This document shows positions 26,053 to 34,103 of a stretch of 64,000 bases of DNA, in pieces (position 1 is the first letter of the stretch; each line of letters starts with the position of its first letter). The position numbers and the translations under genes are program-made. Below the pieces are notes generated by a model. The model was given only the letters and a program-made list of their open reading frames with translations, did no database searches and was not told where the DNA came from. Origin of the DNA: Listeria monocytogenes ATCC 19117 (GTDB lineage Bacteria > Bacillota > Bacilli > Lactobacillales > Listeriaceae); assembly GCF_000307025.1 (NCBI RefSeq), contig NC_018584.1, positions 124,001 to 188,000 of the forward strand, read 5' to 3'.

Positions 26053-26949
26053 ATGATGCGATTAGATTTTTCGAAAAAAACAATGCAAGATTTCGAGCGG
26101 GATGCAGAAGTTGTTCACGCAACACGAGAGCGTAGTTTTTGGCGTTTTATGCTTGCTGACCGCCGAGCTGTTTTTGCGACGAGTGTGCTAATACTTATTA
26201 CGGTGGCTTGTATTTTCGCGTTCCTTTCGCCTTATGACCCTAATGCTCTTTCCGTTCAGGACAAACTGATGCCGCCAAATTCGTCGCACTGGTTTGGGAC
26301 GGATGACCATGGTCGGGATTACTTGACGCGTGTCTTGTACGGTGGCCGGGTTTCACTACTTGTCGGTGTATTTGCGATGATGATTGCCGTTGTCGTTGGA
26401 ACGCTTGCTGGGACAGTTAGTGGCTACTTTGGTGGATTCATTGACAATATGGTGATGCGTTTTCTTGATATTTTCATGTCGATTCCGTCATTTTTCCTAC
26501 TAATGATTTTAAATGCATACTTAAAACCGGGAATTTCGAACATTATTATCATTATCGGATTGCTTTCTTGGATAGAAGTGGCGCGGATAGTTCGAGCGGA
26601 GACGTTAACATTAAAAGAACGTGAATTCATTTTATACTCCAAGTCATCAGGTGGCGGATTTTTCCACATCATGTTCAAGCACATTATTCCAAATGCGATG
26701 CCATCCATCGTCGTTGCAGCTTCATTAAACGTCGCTACAGCCATTTTAACCGAGTCAGCACTAAGTTTCCTTGGCTTAGGCGTTCAACAGCCTAACGCTT
26801 CGTGGGGCAGCATGCTGAACAATGCGCAAGGTTACGTCGGCGAAGCAACATACTTGGCGCTTTTCCCTGGATTACTAATTTTAATGACCATCCTTTCATT
26901 CAACGTCCTTGGCGATGTACTGAGAAAAGGGTTATCACGTAGATATTAA
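26053..26949 (+). CDS. ABC transporter permease (DppC/OppC type)
   Basis: About 298 residues. It has the OppC N-terminal layout (cytosolic tail then first helix), WFGTDDHGRDYLTRVLYGGRVSL and the C-terminal LSFLGLGVQQPNASWGSML. The frame extends to 26014, but the GTGAGGAG just upstream points to the ATG pair at 26053/26056. A terminator follows, and no ATPase genes follow in the operon. Confidence 0.88.
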   Translation: MMRLDFSKKTMQDFERDAEVVHATRERSFWRFMLADRRAVFATSVLILITVACIFAFLSPYDPNALSVQDKLMPPNSSHWFGTDDHGRDYLTRVLYGGRVSLLVGVFAMMIAVVVGTLAGTVSGYFGGFIDNMVMRFLDIFMSIPSFFLLMILNAYLKPGISNIIIIIGLLSWIEVARIVRAETLTLKEREFILYSKSSGGGFFHIMFKHIIPNAMPSIVVAASLNVATAILTESALSFLGLGVQQPNASWGSMLNNAQGYVGEATYLALFPGLLILMTILSFNVLGDVLRKGLSRRY

Positions 26950-26954
26950 ATGTA

Positions 26955-26992
26955 AAAACACTTTGATTTTTTCAGTCAAAGTGTTTTTTTGT
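26955..26992 (+). terminator. intrinsic terminator of the ctaP operon
   Basis: AACACTTTGA pairs with TCAAAGTGTT, followed by a long T run. Confidence 0.9.
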
Positions 26993-27149
26993 TTTTTAAA
27001 GAAAAGGTACTTAAAATAGAAACGTAAAAAACGTGTTTTAGCCAATTTCCAAGGCATAAATTCACAAAACGCTCACAAAACGAGAATGCGTGCGGTGCTA
27101 TAATTAAAAGATAAGGTTTCATTATTATAGACAGAGATGAGGCGCAGAA

Positions 27150-27434
27150 ATGAGTGAAATAAAAGTTAAAGAAGCAACATTGAAAAAACACGCGACAAAG
27201 TTAGAATCTAAAGGTAAATCAACTGAATATTTACCGATGAAAGGTGGCAATATGGCCTATAGTCAAGCCAATTCCATCAACCATTTTCGAACAGCATTGT
27301 TTGACTTGGTAGACGCGGTGGACAATTTTCAAGGTGTGGTAGGAACGGATGCCAAAAGATTGAAAGAATTAGGCGTATCATTTACTCGCAAAGACCAAGA
27401 GCTTGAACGAGGCATGGGATTGGGAGGTAAATAA
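27150..27434 (+). CDS. LXG-associated helical protein, DUF3130/TIGR04197-type
   Basis: 94 residues, helical, with no signal peptide. It sits as the first gene of the LXG toxin cluster and resembles the WXG100-like DUF3130 proteins (Lap1 type). Those proteins bind the N terminus of an LXG toxin and deliver it to the type VII secretion machine. The next gene starts immediately after the stop codon. Confidence 0.7.
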   Translation: MSEIKVKEATLKKHATKLESKGKSTEYLPMKGGNMAYSQANSINHFRTALFDLVDAVDNFQGVVGTDAKRLKELGVSFTRKDQELERGMGLGGK

Positions 27435-27803
27435 ATGGATGCAAAGAGCCAGCAAATGGAGACACAACTGCAACTGCTGAAAAAAGAACAATCCGCGGCC
27501 GAAGATTTTTTGCAAGATTTACAACGACAACAAAATGAACAAGAGTGGTTAGCAGAAGATTTTGCACGTGTCCATCAAGAAGAACGGGAGTCGCTGGAGC
27601 TTCTGCGCGAAGTTTGGCAAGGCGCAGAATCAAGAAGTTTCGGCTACTATTTGGCAGATCTACAGGAAGAAGAAAAACAGAAGTGGCATAAAAAAATCCA
27701 AGCGAACCAAGAAGAACACCAACAAAAAATCACCGCTTGCCAAAATAACATCTACCAATTAGAAAATCAACAACAAGATTTACAAAAGGAGTTGTTACAG
27801 TGA
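27435..27803 (+). CDS. LXG-associated coiled-coil protein (DUF3958-like)
   Basis: 122 residues, almost entirely Gln/Glu/Lys-rich helical coiled coil. It matches the second small partner (Lap2 type) of LXG toxins by position and composition. It overlaps the toxin start by 4 bp, so all three are co-translated. Function is inferred from the cluster. Confidence 0.65.
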   Translation: MDAKSQQMETQLQLLKKEQSAAEDFLQDLQRQQNEQEWLAEDFARVHQEERESLELLREVWQGAESRSFGYYLADLQEEEKQKWHKKIQANQEEHQQKITACQNNIYQLENQQQDLQKELLQ

Positions 27804-29104
27804 GCCGAATTGACATCGGAGAAATACAAACCTTTGCGCACCAACTACATACAGCCAATGAAGCCGGAAGAAAAAGCATTAAAGACATCAAAAAAGCCGT
27901 GAAAAACTATACCGAAGACGGCAGTTTAAAAGGAAAAGCGATTGATGCATCGAAAAATTACTATCAAATGACCTATTTTCCATTATGTGATGCGATAATC
28001 GAAGCAATGAACGAAAGCGAAGAACGATTAGCGCAATATATAGCTGATTTCCACGCCCAAGTGGACGGTTCTGCTGATGCGAGAATTGATGCGGACGGCT
28101 TATACGAACTCGGGAAAATGATTGATCGCATCGAAGCGAAAAAAGAAGCACTAGCCCAGCGAATGAATACTGGAACAGAAGGGCAAATGCAAAGTTACCG
28201 TTCCCAGCTGAGTATCGCCTACAAACAAGAAAATATCTTAGAAAAATACTTGGCTTTTGAACAAAGTCATGGCGGTTTTTTTGATAATTTAACCGATTTA
28301 GTCCAAGGAATTCAGCAAACCATTCGCGAACTCCAGTCGAATATTCAGTTTAACAGTAAAACGGGCACCTATGATATGAGCAAATTGAATTTCACCACCG
28401 TGACCCGGATGCAAAACGCCTTAGGAAAAGCGCTAAAAAACAACGAAACAACATTCAATTTTGACGAATATCAAAAAACGTACCGCGGTCAAATGTGGGT
28501 GTTAATGAAAAATGGTATAGTAGACGTAGAAGCAACGAACGCGTACAATGCCGCCGTGCTTAACGGGAAATTACCACATGAAAGCAATGAAGCACAGGAA
28601 GAAGCCGAGTTGTTGCAGGCAGTAATTCAATCGGTGAAAGAAGGAATAGACCCGGTTACTGGGCAAGAGATAAGTAAAGCGCAAGGGTTTGGTATTATAA
28701 GTGGTCTTGTTTTCCGCTATACTGCTGGAGGTTATAAAGGGAAGAAGTTCAAGGTTTCTAAAGATTGGTTACACAGAAGAAAGAAAAATAATGGCGTTGA
28801 AGTTGGAACGGACTTTGGGAAAATAGGTAAATTAGTTAATCATCCTAATATTAAAATAAATTGGTCTGAACACTCCGAACATGGAATGTCTAGATTGAAA
28901 CAACGTGGTCTTTCTAAGAGTCAAGTTGACGATTTTGTGGAGCGTGGAAAAGCTTTATCCCAGAATGGGGGAGAAAAATTTGCTTTTATAACTGAAAATG
29001 GTGTTGCAATTGTCAGCAAAGATGGCAAATTAGTTACTGCTTGGGGTAAAAAAGATTTTGATGAAGGAATGGAAAAAATAATAGAAAAATTGTATGGAAA
29101 GTAG
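27800..29104 (+). CDS. LXG-domain polymorphic toxin (type VII secretion substrate)
   Basis: 434 residues. The N-terminal ~200 residues form the helical LXG domain, with the Leu-Lys-Gly motif at residues 43-45. A central helical linker and a DPVTGQEISKAQG pre-toxin segment (about 290) follow. The C-terminal ~100 residues are the toxin tip. That tip contains SEHGMSRLKQRGLSKSQVDD, which resembles DUF4258/BECR-like RNase folds (His and paired Arg), but family assignment is tentative. GTG start. Base composition becomes more AT-rich from the tip onward, consistent with exchange of tip cassettes. Two probable immunity genes follow directly. Confidence 0.8.
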   Translation: MSRIDIGEIQTFAHQLHTANEAGRKSIKDIKKAVKNYTEDGSLKGKAIDASKNYYQMTYFPLCDAIIEAMNESEERLAQYIADFHAQVDGSADARIDADGLYELGKMIDRIEAKKEALAQRMNTGTEGQMQSYRSQLSIAYKQENILEKYLAFEQSHGGFFDNLTDLVQGIQQTIRELQSNIQFNSKTGTYDMSKLNFTTVTRMQNALGKALKNNETTFNFDEYQKTYRGQMWVLMKNGIVDVEATNAYNAAVLNGKLPHESNEAQEEAELLQAVIQSVKEGIDPVTGQEISKAQGFGIISGLVFRYTAGGYKGKKFKVSKDWLHRRKKNNGVEVGTDFGKIGKLVNHPNIKINWSEHSEHGMSRLKQRGLSKSQVDDFVERGKALSQNGGEKFAFITENGVAIVSKDGKLVTAWGKKDFDEGMEKIIEKLYGK

Positions 29105-29113
29105 GGTGTCATT

Positions 29114-29356
29114 ATGTATGAAAAAGTAGAAAAAATAATAAATGATTGGGATCCAATAGAGCTGTTTCCCTTAGCTCCAAAAGATGAATATAGTCAAGAA
29201 ATCAACAAAATAATTAGTATTGTTCAAGAAAATCATAACATTGATATGAATGTATTAGCTAAAGGTATAAGAAAAATTTTCATAGATTCGTTTGGAGAAA
29301 ATTTAATATTTAAAAATAACGAAGATGAAATAGCTGAAAAAATTTTAGCGCTATAA
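29114..29356 (+). CDS. probable immunity protein, DUF1871-like
   Basis: 80 residues, acidic. It begins with the DUF1871-type pattern (IINDWDPIELFPLAPKDEY). It starts 9 bases after the toxin stop, the usual place for the cognate immunity gene. The immunity role is inferred from position. Confidence 0.65.
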   Translation: MYEKVEKIINDWDPIELFPLAPKDEYSQEINKIISIVQENHNIDMNVLAKGIRKIFIDSFGENLIFKNNEDEIAEKILAL

Positions 29357-29376
29357 TTAATGAGGGAAATAATAAG

Positions 29377-29820
29377 ATGGAAGAACAAGAGATAATTGGA
29401 AAAATAGAAAGCTTACCAAATAATTTTAGTGAAAATGACAGTATTTATATATCACAAGAAAACATTAAAAATTTGGTTTTATTTTCAAAAGAAAATCAAA
29501 CAGTTTTAGAATTGTTGATTACTCCTTTTCTAATTTGTGTAAATAGTGGGTTAAAATATGAGTTACATTATTATGAAATTTCAACAGAAATTAGTAAAAA
29601 TGATACAGAAATCATAGGTTTTCCTTTTGGAAATAAGCTACCAAAAGAAATTACAGATAATATTTCTCCTAAACTTTTTGTAAGAAGAGAAGATTATTCA
29701 GCTTTTGAGAATTATTTAAGTCAGTATTTTAATGCAATGAAGAGCATGGAATTTGCAGATGATAAACAGGCTATAGGTATGATTGAACATGGTGCAACCT
29801 TATTCTACGAAGTATTATAA
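29377..29820 (+). CDS. hypothetical protein, possible second immunity protein
   Basis: 147 residues, acidic, no signal peptide. I do not recognise the family. It is 20 bases downstream of the DUF1871-like gene and precedes a strong terminator, so it belongs to the toxin transcription unit. It may be a second immunity factor or an accessory gene. Confidence 0.6.
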   Translation: MEEQEIIGKIESLPNNFSENDSIYISQENIKNLVLFSKENQTVLELLITPFLICVNSGLKYELHYYEISTEISKNDTEIIGFPFGNKLPKEITDNISPKLFVRREDYSAFENYLSQYFNAMKSMEFADDKQAIGMIEHGATLFYEVL

Positions 29821-29852
29821 TTTTAGATTCTAAAGAGCTAGTATTGTCATTA

Positions 29853-29893
29853 AATGGTCAGAGATAATGAATTCATTATCTCTGACCATTTTT
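29853..29893 (+). terminator. perfect-palindrome terminator
   Basis: AATGGTCAGAGATAATGAA pairs exactly with its complement to TGACCATT, then TTTTT. It ends the active toxin operon. Confidence 0.9.
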
Positions 29894-29958
29894 GAAATAT
29901 ATATTTAAAACTTTTTAGCAACAGAAAGGATAATAAATTTCGTACATAAAAACAATAA

Positions 29959-30288
29959 ACTTTCCCTCCCAAGAAAGCCAGTGGGGCTGATATAGCTAAA
30001 AGTAAAGGTGGCGTTACTTTAGAATCAACAATAGGAAATAAAAATATTGAAATGCCAGACTGGGATTTTAATAATCCTGAGTCAATGAAAGCATGGGATT
30101 TGGCTTCTGGTTCTTATGCAGAACAAGTTTCTGGTGAAGTTCGTGCAGTAGTTGGTTCGGATTTGAGAAAAGGAAATATTTGGGAAAATGTTGAGTTACC
30201 TAGATTAAAAAATAATCCTAACGTAACGAAAATAACAACGATTGATCCTAAAACAGGACTTGAAAAAATAATTTTTGAAAGGAAGTAA
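29959..30288 (+). pseudogene. orphan C-terminal toxin tip (no N-terminal LXG domain)
   Basis: The frame is open from just after a stop at 29956-29958, with no start codon or ribosome site before the ATG at 30052. The coding content begins upstream of that ATG with KKASGADIAKSKGGVTLEST, showing that this is the 3' end of a larger toxin gene. About 105 residues including MPDWDFNNPESMKAWDLASG and WENVELPRLK. It is followed 5 bases later by an Imm74-like gene. Such silent tips can recombine with the full toxin gene to change specificity (known for polymorphic toxins; here inferred). Confidence 0.7.
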
Positions 30289-30293
30289 GTGAA

Positions 30294-30527
30294 ATGAAAA
30301 TTACAGGTAATAGTTCACAGGTGAAATTTGATTTAGAGAATGGATATGTAGTGAAAGCAGATGGAGAAATGTTAGTTGGAGGTGAATTTGTTGTATTTAA
30401 AGATTCTATGAAGAATTGGGAACCTCCATATGAAAATAAAAAGCTTTCTGAATCTGAAGTGCAAGAAATTATTCACCAGGTAAAACAGAGCACAAATGAA
30501 AATACAGTACAAATTTCATTTGAATAA
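30294..30527 (+). CDS. Imm74-like immunity protein
   Basis: 77 residues with the small beta-rich pattern of Imm74 (VKFDLENGYVVKADGEML and FKDSMKNWEPPY). It is placed directly after the orphan tip, so it should neutralise that toxin. It is intact with an AAGGAAG ribosome site. Confidence 0.65.
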   Translation: MKITGNSSQVKFDLENGYVVKADGEMLVGGEFVVFKDSMKNWEPPYENKKLSESEVQEIIHQVKQSTNENTVQISFE

Positions 30528-30539
30528 AAGAAATGCGAG

Positions 30540-30830
30540 AAGTAGAGTAGGTTTGAAAGTACAAATTCAAATATCAATGCAAACGATGGGCATATTATGC
30601 TGAAAAGGCTCGAGGGACAAGTCAAGGTACTAGCTATTTCGTGAGTTCCTCGGGCAACGGAAAAGACGTTCAAAACAAGTCACAGGGCAACAGGGAATTG
30701 TATTCTACGTTGTATTTTCTAGCAATACAACAAATTTATCTTACGAATAAGGGAGAACCTAGAAATCTAGTGTTTCGGGTTTATTTCGAGCGGAAAGTTT
30801 TAGATGCTCATATTCCATATAAAAAGTAGG
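30540..30830 (+). pseudogene. decayed toxin-tip remnant
   Basis: Coding-like sequence is split over more than one frame: YYAEKARGTSQGTSYFVSSS in one frame and TGQQGIVFYVVFSSNTTNL in another. This suggests at least one indel in a former toxin tip. A GTG-initiated frame from 30641 to 30829 exists but has no good ribosome site. The original family is not recognised. Confidence 0.45.
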
Positions 30831-30837
30831 AGGAACT

Positions 30838-31226
30838 ATGAAAAAAATTGAAATGATACAAAAAGTGATTGAGGATACAGAATACTGGGATGCTAGAGTA
30901 TTTGATTGTAAACACTCTATTTTGGTGATGAATTTCATGTAATATTTGAGGGAGAAGAGGACCAAGTATATATAATTAAATTTATGAATTGTTACAAGGT
31001 ATCGTACAAAAACAGTTTTGCTCCAGACACTAATATGAAAGTTAGAGATATGAGTTAGGGACAATTAGGATACTTTATGCAAGATATTTCTCTGGAAAAG
31101 CATGGAGATAACGAAGAATTTATTGATTCTTTCCTTAATTTATCAATTATGACAATTTCTGTAGTTTGTAAAGATATTATTGTGGAAGAATTGGATCAAA
31201 AAAATATCTCTTTTTTGGAAAGATAA
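30838..31226 (+). pseudogene. frameshifted immunity-like gene
   Basis: Starts with a good AGGAGG and ATG. After about 28 codons a frameshift near 30918 moves the reading into another frame (YFGDEFHVIFEGEEDQVYII), which continues through one in-frame TAG at 31056-31058 and ends at 31226. Restored length is about 128 residues, similar to neighbouring immunity genes. The family is not recognised. Confidence 0.7.
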
Positions 31227-31366
31227 GCAGTAGAATAAAAGCACCTTATTACATGGTTGGTATCATATGAGAGAGCTTTAACTAAAAATTCTATGTCCAC
31301 AACTACAGTGACAATTAAGAATTCGTTTTTAACCACTTATCCTGAATGAGTAGGAGGAAAAATAAT
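31227..31366 (+). other. spacer within the immunity array
   Basis: About 140 AT-rich bases with no recognisable feature; it may contain further toxin debris too short to identify. Confidence 0.4.
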
Positions 31367-31738
31367 GTGTTTCATGAAAGAATCAAAAATAGCGATTTAA
31401 TTAATGAAAAACAATACCCAGTAAAAGTAGTTTTTGATGAAATTTCTGATGAAGAATTTATTTCAATTATAAATTCCGTTTCAAAAGGAGAGGGATTTGG
31501 AGTGGAATCGGGTACATGTCTTTTTCCGGGAGACTTAGATGAATATGATATTGCTCAGGGGGAAGGATTTGGCGGAGTAGAGTTTGGATTATACTCTGGA
31601 AGTGAAATAGTGATTGACTATAAACAATTTTATTATTATTTGAATATTATATGTAACAGGTATGTGGAATCCTACCCCGCAAAAAAATTACTCGTAGATA
31701 ATGAGTTAAAAAAATATCAAGAATTATATTCAATATAG
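31367..31738 (+). CDS. CdiI-like ribonuclease-toxin immunity protein
   Basis: About 123 residues. AGGAGG (31352-31357) is 9 bases before the GTG at 31367, so the upstream ATG at 31346, which precedes the ribosome site, is rejected. The pattern FPGDLDEYD...EFGLYSGSEIVIDYKQFYYYL resembles the ribonuclease-toxin immunity (CdiI-type) family. There is no intact cognate toxin next to it, so it is an orphan immunity gene. Confidence 0.55.
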   Translation: MFHERIKNSDLINEKQYPVKVVFDEISDEEFISIINSVSKGEGFGVESGTCLFPGDLDEYDIAQGEGFGGVEFGLYSGSEIVIDYKQFYYYLNIICNRYVESYPAKKLLVDNELKKYQELYSI

Positions 31739-31781
31739 ATATCTTAATTACATAAAATAAATATGTAAATGGGAGGACATT

Positions 31782-32093
31782 ATGAATATATCTAATCAAA
31801 TTAAAGAGAATTTAGAACAACGAAGAAGCATACATGAAGAAGATGACTTTGGACTTGAAAGAAATTGGGCAGAACTAACCAATATTTTATCTATGAGCGA
31901 AGATGAAACTATCAATTATTTAAAGAATTGTTCAAAGGAAGATGTATTGTTAATTAGTTCGGTTTTTGATGATGTTTCCGAAAAAATACAAAGCAGGAAA
32001 TTTATTTCTTGTTTAAGAGAACTAGATAAAAAAATTCCTGATTTGAAATTAACATTTTTTATTGATGATGCTGAAGGTTACATTGAAAATTAA
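31782..32093 (+). CDS. hypothetical acidic protein, possible immunity protein
   Basis: 103 residues, acidic and helical, with a GGGAGG ribosome site. I do not recognise the family; size, charge and position at the end of the immunity array suggest an immunity protein. It is intact. Confidence 0.5.
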   Translation: MNISNQIKENLEQRRSIHEEDDFGLERNWAELTNILSMSEDETINYLKNCSKEDVLLISSVFDDVSEKIQSRKFISCLRELDKKIPDLKLTFFIDDAEGYIEN

Positions 32094-32177
32094 ATAAAAA
32101 GGTATTCTTCTATTATCTGATTGGTGTCGTTAGTAAATAAGATACACGCTTACTTGCAAAGATAGAATTTATAAATC

Positions 32178-32213
32178 AAAAAGCCAGCAATTTTTAAAAT
32201 TGCTGGCTTTTTC
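32178..32213. terminator. bidirectional terminator
   Basis: AAAAAGCCAGCAATTTTTAAAATTGCTGGCTTTTT is a near-perfect palindrome between the toxin array and the leftward oligopeptide-binding gene. Confidence 0.9.
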
Positions 32214-32225
32214 CAAACTGGCGAA

Positions 32226-33881
32226 TTACTTCTCCACCCGAATAAACTTATAACTATAAGGCGAACCAAAAGCATGTTTCTGAACACCGGTAATATCCGT
32301 ACGTTGCAACACTGCTGTTTGATGTTGATAAAGTGGTAAGATCGCCGCGTCATCATCAAGCAGAACTTTCTCAGAAGCTACGAACGCATTCCAACGTTCT
32401 TCAGGCTTCGTCGCAAGTGTTGTATCAGTTGATTTTACAAGTCTATCATAAGCAGGACTGTTATAACTCATATGGTTATTAAAGTAATCGGATAAGAACA
32501 AACTGCTATATGTCCACGGATCTTTAAAATCAGGCATCCAAGCAGCCAGTGACAAGTCATAATTACCATCAGAAGTTAGCTGTGTCGCGCTCTTCGAAGG
32601 CATATTTTTCACTTTAATCGTCACACCAGGCAAATTATCTTCAAACTGCGCTTTCAAATAAGCGAAAATGGTTTTCGTTGTTTCTTGGTCATCGCCGAGA
32701 AGTTCGATTGTTACTTTGTCAGTGCCAAGTTCTTTTTGTGCTTGTTTCCAATATTTTAAAGCTTCTTCTTTGTTATAAACTAAATGGTCGCCGCTATCTG
32801 TGCGGAAATCAGCGCCCGTTGTTGGGTTTTGGACGAAATCTTTTGGAAGCAGTCCATTCGCCGGGAATGAGCCGTCCCCGAGAATCCGATCCGTTAGTTG
32901 TTTCTTATCGACAGCTAAATTAAGCGCGTGACGCAAGGAATTATTCGCAAGTGGAGTCGCTTTACCGTCGCGTTTTTGATTCATGCGCAAATAACTAATC
33001 AGCGCATCTTTTTCCGTTTGGAAATCTTTCTTGTCTTTGTATTGTTTCGCAAAATCGCCTGAAAGTGGCACGCGGTCAGCTTCGTTTGTATTATAAAGGT
33101 TCACGCCGGCGTTAATATCTTTCGCGACTTGCACATCAATTTCATTTACTTTGACATTATCTTTGTCCCAATATTGGTCGTTTTTCGCGTAAGTCCATTT
33201 ATTCGTAATGTTGCCGCCCCAATCCTTCATAACAAAAGGACCATTGTATAAAGTGTGCGCACTATCTGTCCCGTATTTGTCGCCTTGTTTTTTCACAAAG
33301 CTTTCTTTTTGTGGGAAAAATGTTTCAAAAGAAAGAAGTGAGATGAAGTAAGGAACTGGTTTTTTAAGTGTGATTTCAAGCGTTGTTGGGTCAGTTGCAA
33401 CGACACCAAGGTCAGTTACAGGTAGTTTGCCTTCATTGATTTCAGTGGCGTTTTTAATCGAATCTTTGAAGAGCGCGGAGTACCCAGGTGCAGTTTTTGG
33501 ATCAACGGCACGGCGCCACGCGTAGACGAAATCATCAGCGGTTACTTGAGAACCATCGGACCATTTCGCATTTTTCTTTAATTTAATGGTGTATTTCGTT
33601 TGGTCAGCGCTGATTTCTGGCATTCCACCAGCAACCCCAGGAACAAAGTTATCTTTTTGATCAAGTGTGTATAATCCCTCGAAGACTTGGTTTTGCGCGG
33701 TGAAGCTAGCAAAGTCTTCCTCAGCTGTCGTATTTAAAGTCAGTAATTCACTGGTTTCAAGAAATTTAATTTTGTCCGGGGAAGTTTTTGTCGTAGATTT
33801 TTCATTGTCATTTCCGCAAGCTGTAAGTAAAAGTACTGTCAAAATGGCAAAAATAGGCAATGTTTTCTTTAAAAAATGCAT
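32226..33881 (-). CDS. oligopeptide-binding lipoprotein (OppA family)
   Basis: About 551 residues, SBP family 5. The ATG at 33881 (MHFLKKTLPIF) follows GAAGGGGAGA and replaces a longer frame to 33944. It has a lipoprotein signal with lipobox LTAC, and WSDGSQVTADDFVYAWRRAVD and LRHALNLAVDKKQL are typical OppA segments. It is a single gene with no permeases nearby, so it probably feeds a shared Opp transporter. By position it is lmo0152. Confidence 0.85.
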   Translation of the reverse strand: MHFLKKTLPIFAILTVLLLTACGNDNEKSTTKTSPDKIKFLETSELLTLNTTAEEDFASFTAQNQVFEGLYTLDQKDNFVPGVAGGMPEISADQTKYTIKLKKNAKWSDGSQVTADDFVYAWRRAVDPKTAPGYSALFKDSIKNATEINEGKLPVTDLGVVATDPTTLEITLKKPVPYFISLLSFETFFPQKESFVKKQGDKYGTDSAHTLYNGPFVMKDWGGNITNKWTYAKNDQYWDKDNVKVNEIDVQVAKDINAGVNLYNTNEADRVPLSGDFAKQYKDKKDFQTEKDALISYLRMNQKRDGKATPLANNSLRHALNLAVDKKQLTDRILGDGSFPANGLLPKDFVQNPTTGADFRTDSGDHLVYNKEEALKYWKQAQKELGTDKVTIELLGDDQETTKTIFAYLKAQFEDNLPGVTIKVKNMPSKSATQLTSDGNYDLSLAAWMPDFKDPWTYSSLFLSDYFNNHMSYNSPAYDRLVKSTDTTLATKPEERWNAFVASEKVLLDDDAAILPLYQHQTAVLQRTDITGVQKHAFGSPYSYKFIRVEK

Positions 33882-33969
33882 GGTTTTCTCCCCTTCTATC
33901 TGTGTATTTATCGTTATTATAAGTATTCCGATAAGATAAGTCAAGTTAATGATTTGGCAAAAAAACTGC

Positions 33970-33998
33970 TTGACGCAAAAATAATCCCGTGATAAGAT
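33970..33998 (+). promoter_or_regulatory. sigma-A promoter of the zinc transport operon
   Basis: TTGACG (33970-33975) and TAAGAT (33993-33998) are separated by 17 bases, oriented toward the zinc-binding lipoprotein gene. Confidence 0.65.
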
Positions 33999-34010
33999 AT
34001 TTTGTGCAAA

Positions 34011-34025
34011 TAAGAATGATTACGT
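34011..34025. promoter_or_regulatory. imperfect Zur-like site near the predicted start
   Basis: TAAGAATGATTACGT shares about 10 of 14 specified bases with the 7-1-7 Zur consensus TCGTAATNATTACGA, with the right half intact. It lies just after the -10 box. Confidence 0.45.
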
Positions 34026-34073
34026 TTTGCGATACGCAATCATAATTTACATAGTGTAACTTTAAGTTTTAAA

Positions 34074-34088
34074 TCGTAATCATTACGA
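34074..34088. promoter_or_regulatory. perfect Zur box
   Basis: TCGTAATCATTACGA is an exact 7-1-7 inverted repeat identical to the Bacillus Zur consensus. It lies 16 bases upstream of the start codon of the zinc-binding protein. It should mediate repression under zinc-replete conditions. Confidence 0.85.
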
Positions 34089-34103
34089 AAAAGGAGAGGT
34101 AAT

